Program-made: the position numbers and the translations under genes
Assembly: GCA_034670405.1 (NCBI GenBank)
Contig: JAXDDX010000002.1
Location: forward strand, 2,946,001 to 3,010,000
DNA: 64,000 nucleotides
DNA from: Hoplostethus atlanticus
Lineage: Eukaryota > Chordata > Actinopteri > Trachichthyiformes > Trachichthyidae
Reading direction: 5' to 3'
In this document: positions 61,050 through 64,000 of the stretch, one piece after another
How the letters are laid out: every line of letters starts with the position of its first letter
Position numbering within the stretch: the stretch's first letter is position 1
Notes under the pieces: generated by a model
Told to the model about the DNA's origin: nothing
The model's database searches: none
What the model saw: only the letters and a program-made list of their open reading frames with translations

Positions 61050-64000
61050 GTAAGAAATACATTACTTTTACCCCGTGTTGTGTTTTGGTTAGAGTCATTC
61101 AAACTACAATCTGCGCAAAAGGCAACAGTTGTCTTTCAGGCTTGGAGCACCTGTTTGCGCTTGGCTGTTGTGCACAAAGACAAATTCCCTTACTCAATAA
61201 TTATTTATGGTCTGGTCTCACAGTGGTTACCGTAAATTGGATACACTTGAAAGAAAATGCTAAAACAAAAATGACAAGTTATCACGCTGGCGATATGAAA
61301 ATACAATTTCCCTGCGCGTGTAGCCGGAGTGTCAGAATTTAAACTGCGATGTAAAAAAGAAAAGGCAACTGTATTGATCTAAAAAAAACAACTTCAGATC
61401 AGAAGCTAAGATGTCAGCTTTAAGAAAATCTGGCCCATTTGCCGTGATTTTTACTCGCTAAAGCTTAGGCATGTTTGAGGAAATGTCACGAGTGAACGGT
61501 TGTGGAAAAGGGCATTCTTTTACGCAAAGTCCTCTAAATGAGCAATATAGACCAGTGATTGTAACTGAAGTCTATAGGTGACGAGACATTTAAAAAAAAA
61601 ATATATGTTTATATGATCATGCCCCTGATTTATTAAGCCAGTATCCATGTGTGAAGATGGTCTATGTACTTAAAACAATGACTTTCATTCATAACTCTCC
61701 TCAGTGTCAGATTGGGTTTTGCTAGAAGTCTGCCGCTGCGTTTCTATCATGCTTAGACGCCAGGCCCATCTTACATTCAGTATAAATTGCGAGGCCTGAG
61801 AATCTATTGATTGATTTATTACTTAGTCCAGATTAACCTACTTTTTTGGTTAATTTAGACGGCCATATTAAGATGACTTGTTTATTCACTACAATGCCAC
61901 GGATTGGCATTACATCGATCACCAATAGCTCAGCCTCACCTTCTGAGGTGATGGGTCAATGCTGAACGAATGAACCAAATCCTTTCTTTTTTTTACCACC
62001 ATGTGATGCAGTGATTGTCGATCCTCGTCACAGGAACATTTCAAATATGAAAGGTTTTTTTTGTAAAAATATAAGAATTCAAAATTAAAATCTCAGTTTG
62101 GGTTCGGCCTGCTACATTTTCTTTCCACGGTTTGTTTCCCGCAGCAGCAGGTCGTAAATATGAAACACAAACACGTTTTTATAAATTAAATACAAGCCAC
62201 ATGTTATCACATTTTTCCATGTATTTTATATTAAGCCCAGACTGGAGATATTTTAAAAAACGGAACGAGACTGGACAGGGTAGACTATGTTACACCAGGT
62301 ATATGTCATATTTGATATTTTAACTATACCATGGTCATTGTGAATTTTACAGTATAGAGTGTAAAAAATTAGAATTCATACCAGTTTCAAATTTCTTGAC
62401 AAATAAGAATTACAAAATCCTGCTGAAGTACCAAGCTCTGATGGTACAGGTGGAGCAGGTGTTTGCTGTGCACCACAAGACTGACCTGTAAGAAAACAGT
62501 GATGGCATTATTTTATGTCACTCATTCTGCTTAAATATCCCACATCTCAAATTATCACCAAGAGACTAATACTTCAGAGTAGTGTCAGTGTCACCATTTG
62601 TGTGCACCTCCTGTGTTAAATAGTCTCGTGCAATTTATGTAATTTTGGTTTTGTTTGTTTCATCAGGATTTAGCCTTTAGCCAAATTCTGGTAAACAGAC
62701 AGTAATTGCTGGGAGTGAATATATAAGCACCTCTGTGTATAATTTCTTGCAAATTGAAGGAAGGACTGTTTTACCTATGTTTATGTAAGAATTCAGTTAA
62801 AATTTCATATCACATCTATCCTCAGAGAGCAAGAGCACCACGTAAAGGTATTCCCTATTAGTCAAATTAGTCATAGTCTGTATTTTCTCTCTCATGGCAT
62901 CTTTGGGATAAGTTAAATGGCGTGTGTTCAGACTATACTGATACTGTAAAATAGTACACTTAGACAAAATATCAAGAAAGTTCTTGAAAACCTTATTATA
63001 AAGTCTGCAAAGTGCCCAAATTTGCCTAAGTGATGCAGAGGTTGCATAGGAAAAGCTCGGCACTTCAAATTTCCCCATTTTGTGCAGATGTTCTTTACTA
63101 CAAATATGTTTTGAATCCTTGAGCGTGCTAGAAATGGCGTCTGCCTTATAATCCTCCCCGCTGTAAAGAAATCAGATCTTGCCATTCAGTTTGGCTGTCC
63201 TCCTGTGGGACACAATGACTGGATCAAAGGGGGTGTTTAGGTCTTGATTTATGAGAGCTTGTGGGATCTGAGAGAGAGAGACACCACTGTCTCAGATACA
63301 GCAGTCAGTCAGTTAACTTACAGGTCTGACAGCGCTCACATTTTCTTTATGAACTCTATTGGACTTCTTTATTTTTGATCTCTTGTTGGCAGACTATTAC
63401 TGAGATATGCAGAGAAGCTGAATTTTGGACTAACTAAGGACTGTCACTGAAAATCAAGCAAGTTCATATTTAGTTTAGTTTAATGTAGATTTTCTAACCT
63501 TTTTGTGCAAGTTGTGCAAGATTGTCACTTTTACAGGCTTACCTTCACAACTGATTGTGTTTCATATTCATGGTTGAGCAACCATGTGAATGATTTATTC
63601 ACAGTATCTGTTTTTTCCCTTTAATCCAGATAATATCATGGATCTGGGCATGGGGAATGAGAAAGCAACCGCAGAGATTCAGTATGGATCCAGCTTCCAG
63701 TCTAACCGCAGCGGGCAGACTGTCACCTATCTAGGGAAGTTTGCCTTTGACACTCCTCCATCAGGTGGCATTGGTGGCTCTGGCTGGTGCTCTGATAACA
63801 ACATCATTAGTCTAGTCAGCGCAGGAATCCTGGGTGTTTCTCCGTCACCCGGCACTGTAACGACGCAGACATCATCCTCTGCAGCCAGCATGGGTGGACA
63901 GACATCAGATATGGAACAGGTGTATGGTCCGCCGCTGCCTGCCTATTCCACCTGCAGCGACCTGTACCAGGACCAGGTATCCTTCCACCACAGCCCAGCC
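60896..64000 (+). CDS. egr3: egr3, early growth response 3 (3'-partial, 2 exons)
   Basis: Immediate-early zinc-finger transcription factor of the EGR family. Exons 60896-61049 and 63630-64000 encode residues 1-175. The start [18 protein letters not shown] is nearly the human EGR3 N-terminus (MTGKLAEKLPVTMSSLLN). Further matches are [19 protein letters not shown] (human NVMDIGLTNEK), [31 protein letters not shown] and STCSDLY. A Gly/Ser insertion (about 96-103) sits between FAFDTPP and WCSDN compared with human. The three C2H2 fingers that bind the GC-rich EGR site should follow beyond the window. The intron after codon 51 (phase 1) matches the human position by my recollection. Upstream SRE and CRE sites fit rapid induction by growth factors and activity. 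Confidence 0.96.
61050..63629. other. egr3 intron 1
   Basis: 2.58-kb AT-rich intron. No repeat element, alternative exon or RNA gene recognised. Longer frames at 62797-63185 on the minus strand carry no family motif. Confidence 0.6.
63630..64000 (+). CDS. egr3: egr3 exon 2, first 371 nt
   Basis: Acceptor TTTAATCCAG before 63630. G from exon 1 plus AT gives Asp52. Reads open to the window end (residue 175, SPA), through [13 protein letters not shown] and [13 protein letters not shown]. Confidence 0.96.

Noticed and set aside
60896..61342. Single 148-aa egr3 frame
   Set aside because: Only the first 154 nt are coding; the rest is intron read-through past a good donor at 61050.

Overview
This is a vertebrate nuclear genomic window, most likely from a ray-finned (teleost) fish. 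It carries three multi-exon genes, all on the + strand: rhobtb2 (codons from about residue 2 to the stop, nine exons, 5-5052), pebp4 (complete, seven coding exons, 8976-54811) and egr3 (5' part, two exons, 60896 to the window end, zinc fingers outside). I assembled the exons by conceptual translation, matching splice phases, GT/AG borders and remembered human family sequences. The neighbourhood RHOBTB2-PEBP4-EGR3 is the one on human 8p21, which supports the three names together. The fish assignment rests on the repeats (Tol2-like hAT remnant, V-SINE-like tRNA-derived SINE, short MITEs) and on the small rhobtb2 introns.

Layout: 1-5052 rhobtb2 coding exons, with small introns. About 5053-8830 is a long rhobtb2 3' UTR with Pumilio-type elements and a good poly(A) signal at 8804. 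Within about 170 bp of that signal lies a one-codon pebp4 exon (ATG only). pebp4 exons 2-3 lie at 9961-10530, followed by a 19.9-kb intron, exon 4, a 17.9-kb intron, exons 5-6, a 5.7-kb intron and the last exon. 54812-60471 is intergenic, with SRF/ETS/GC sites about 1.3 kb upstream of the egr3 ATG. 60472-60895 is the egr3 core promoter (CArG box, CRE half-site, TATA-like box) and 5' UTR. egr3 exon 1, a 2.6-kb intron and the first 371 nt of exon 2 close the window.

The genes have separate jobs: a RhoBTB CUL3 adaptor, a secreted PEBP-family protein and an immediate-early transcription factor. The sequence shows no operon-like link. The large pebp4 introns hold mostly unassigned non-coding sequence plus microsatellites and MITEs; they could carry regulatory elements for neighbours, but I cannot demonstrate this from sequence alone. 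I found no RNA genes, CRISPR, phage or prokaryotic features, and no evidence for a novel multi-gene system. The most unusual real structures are the single-codon start exon of pebp4, the very tight rhobtb2/pebp4 junction, a (TG)22 tract directly after a pebp4 splice donor, and a fold-back MITE inside rhobtb2.
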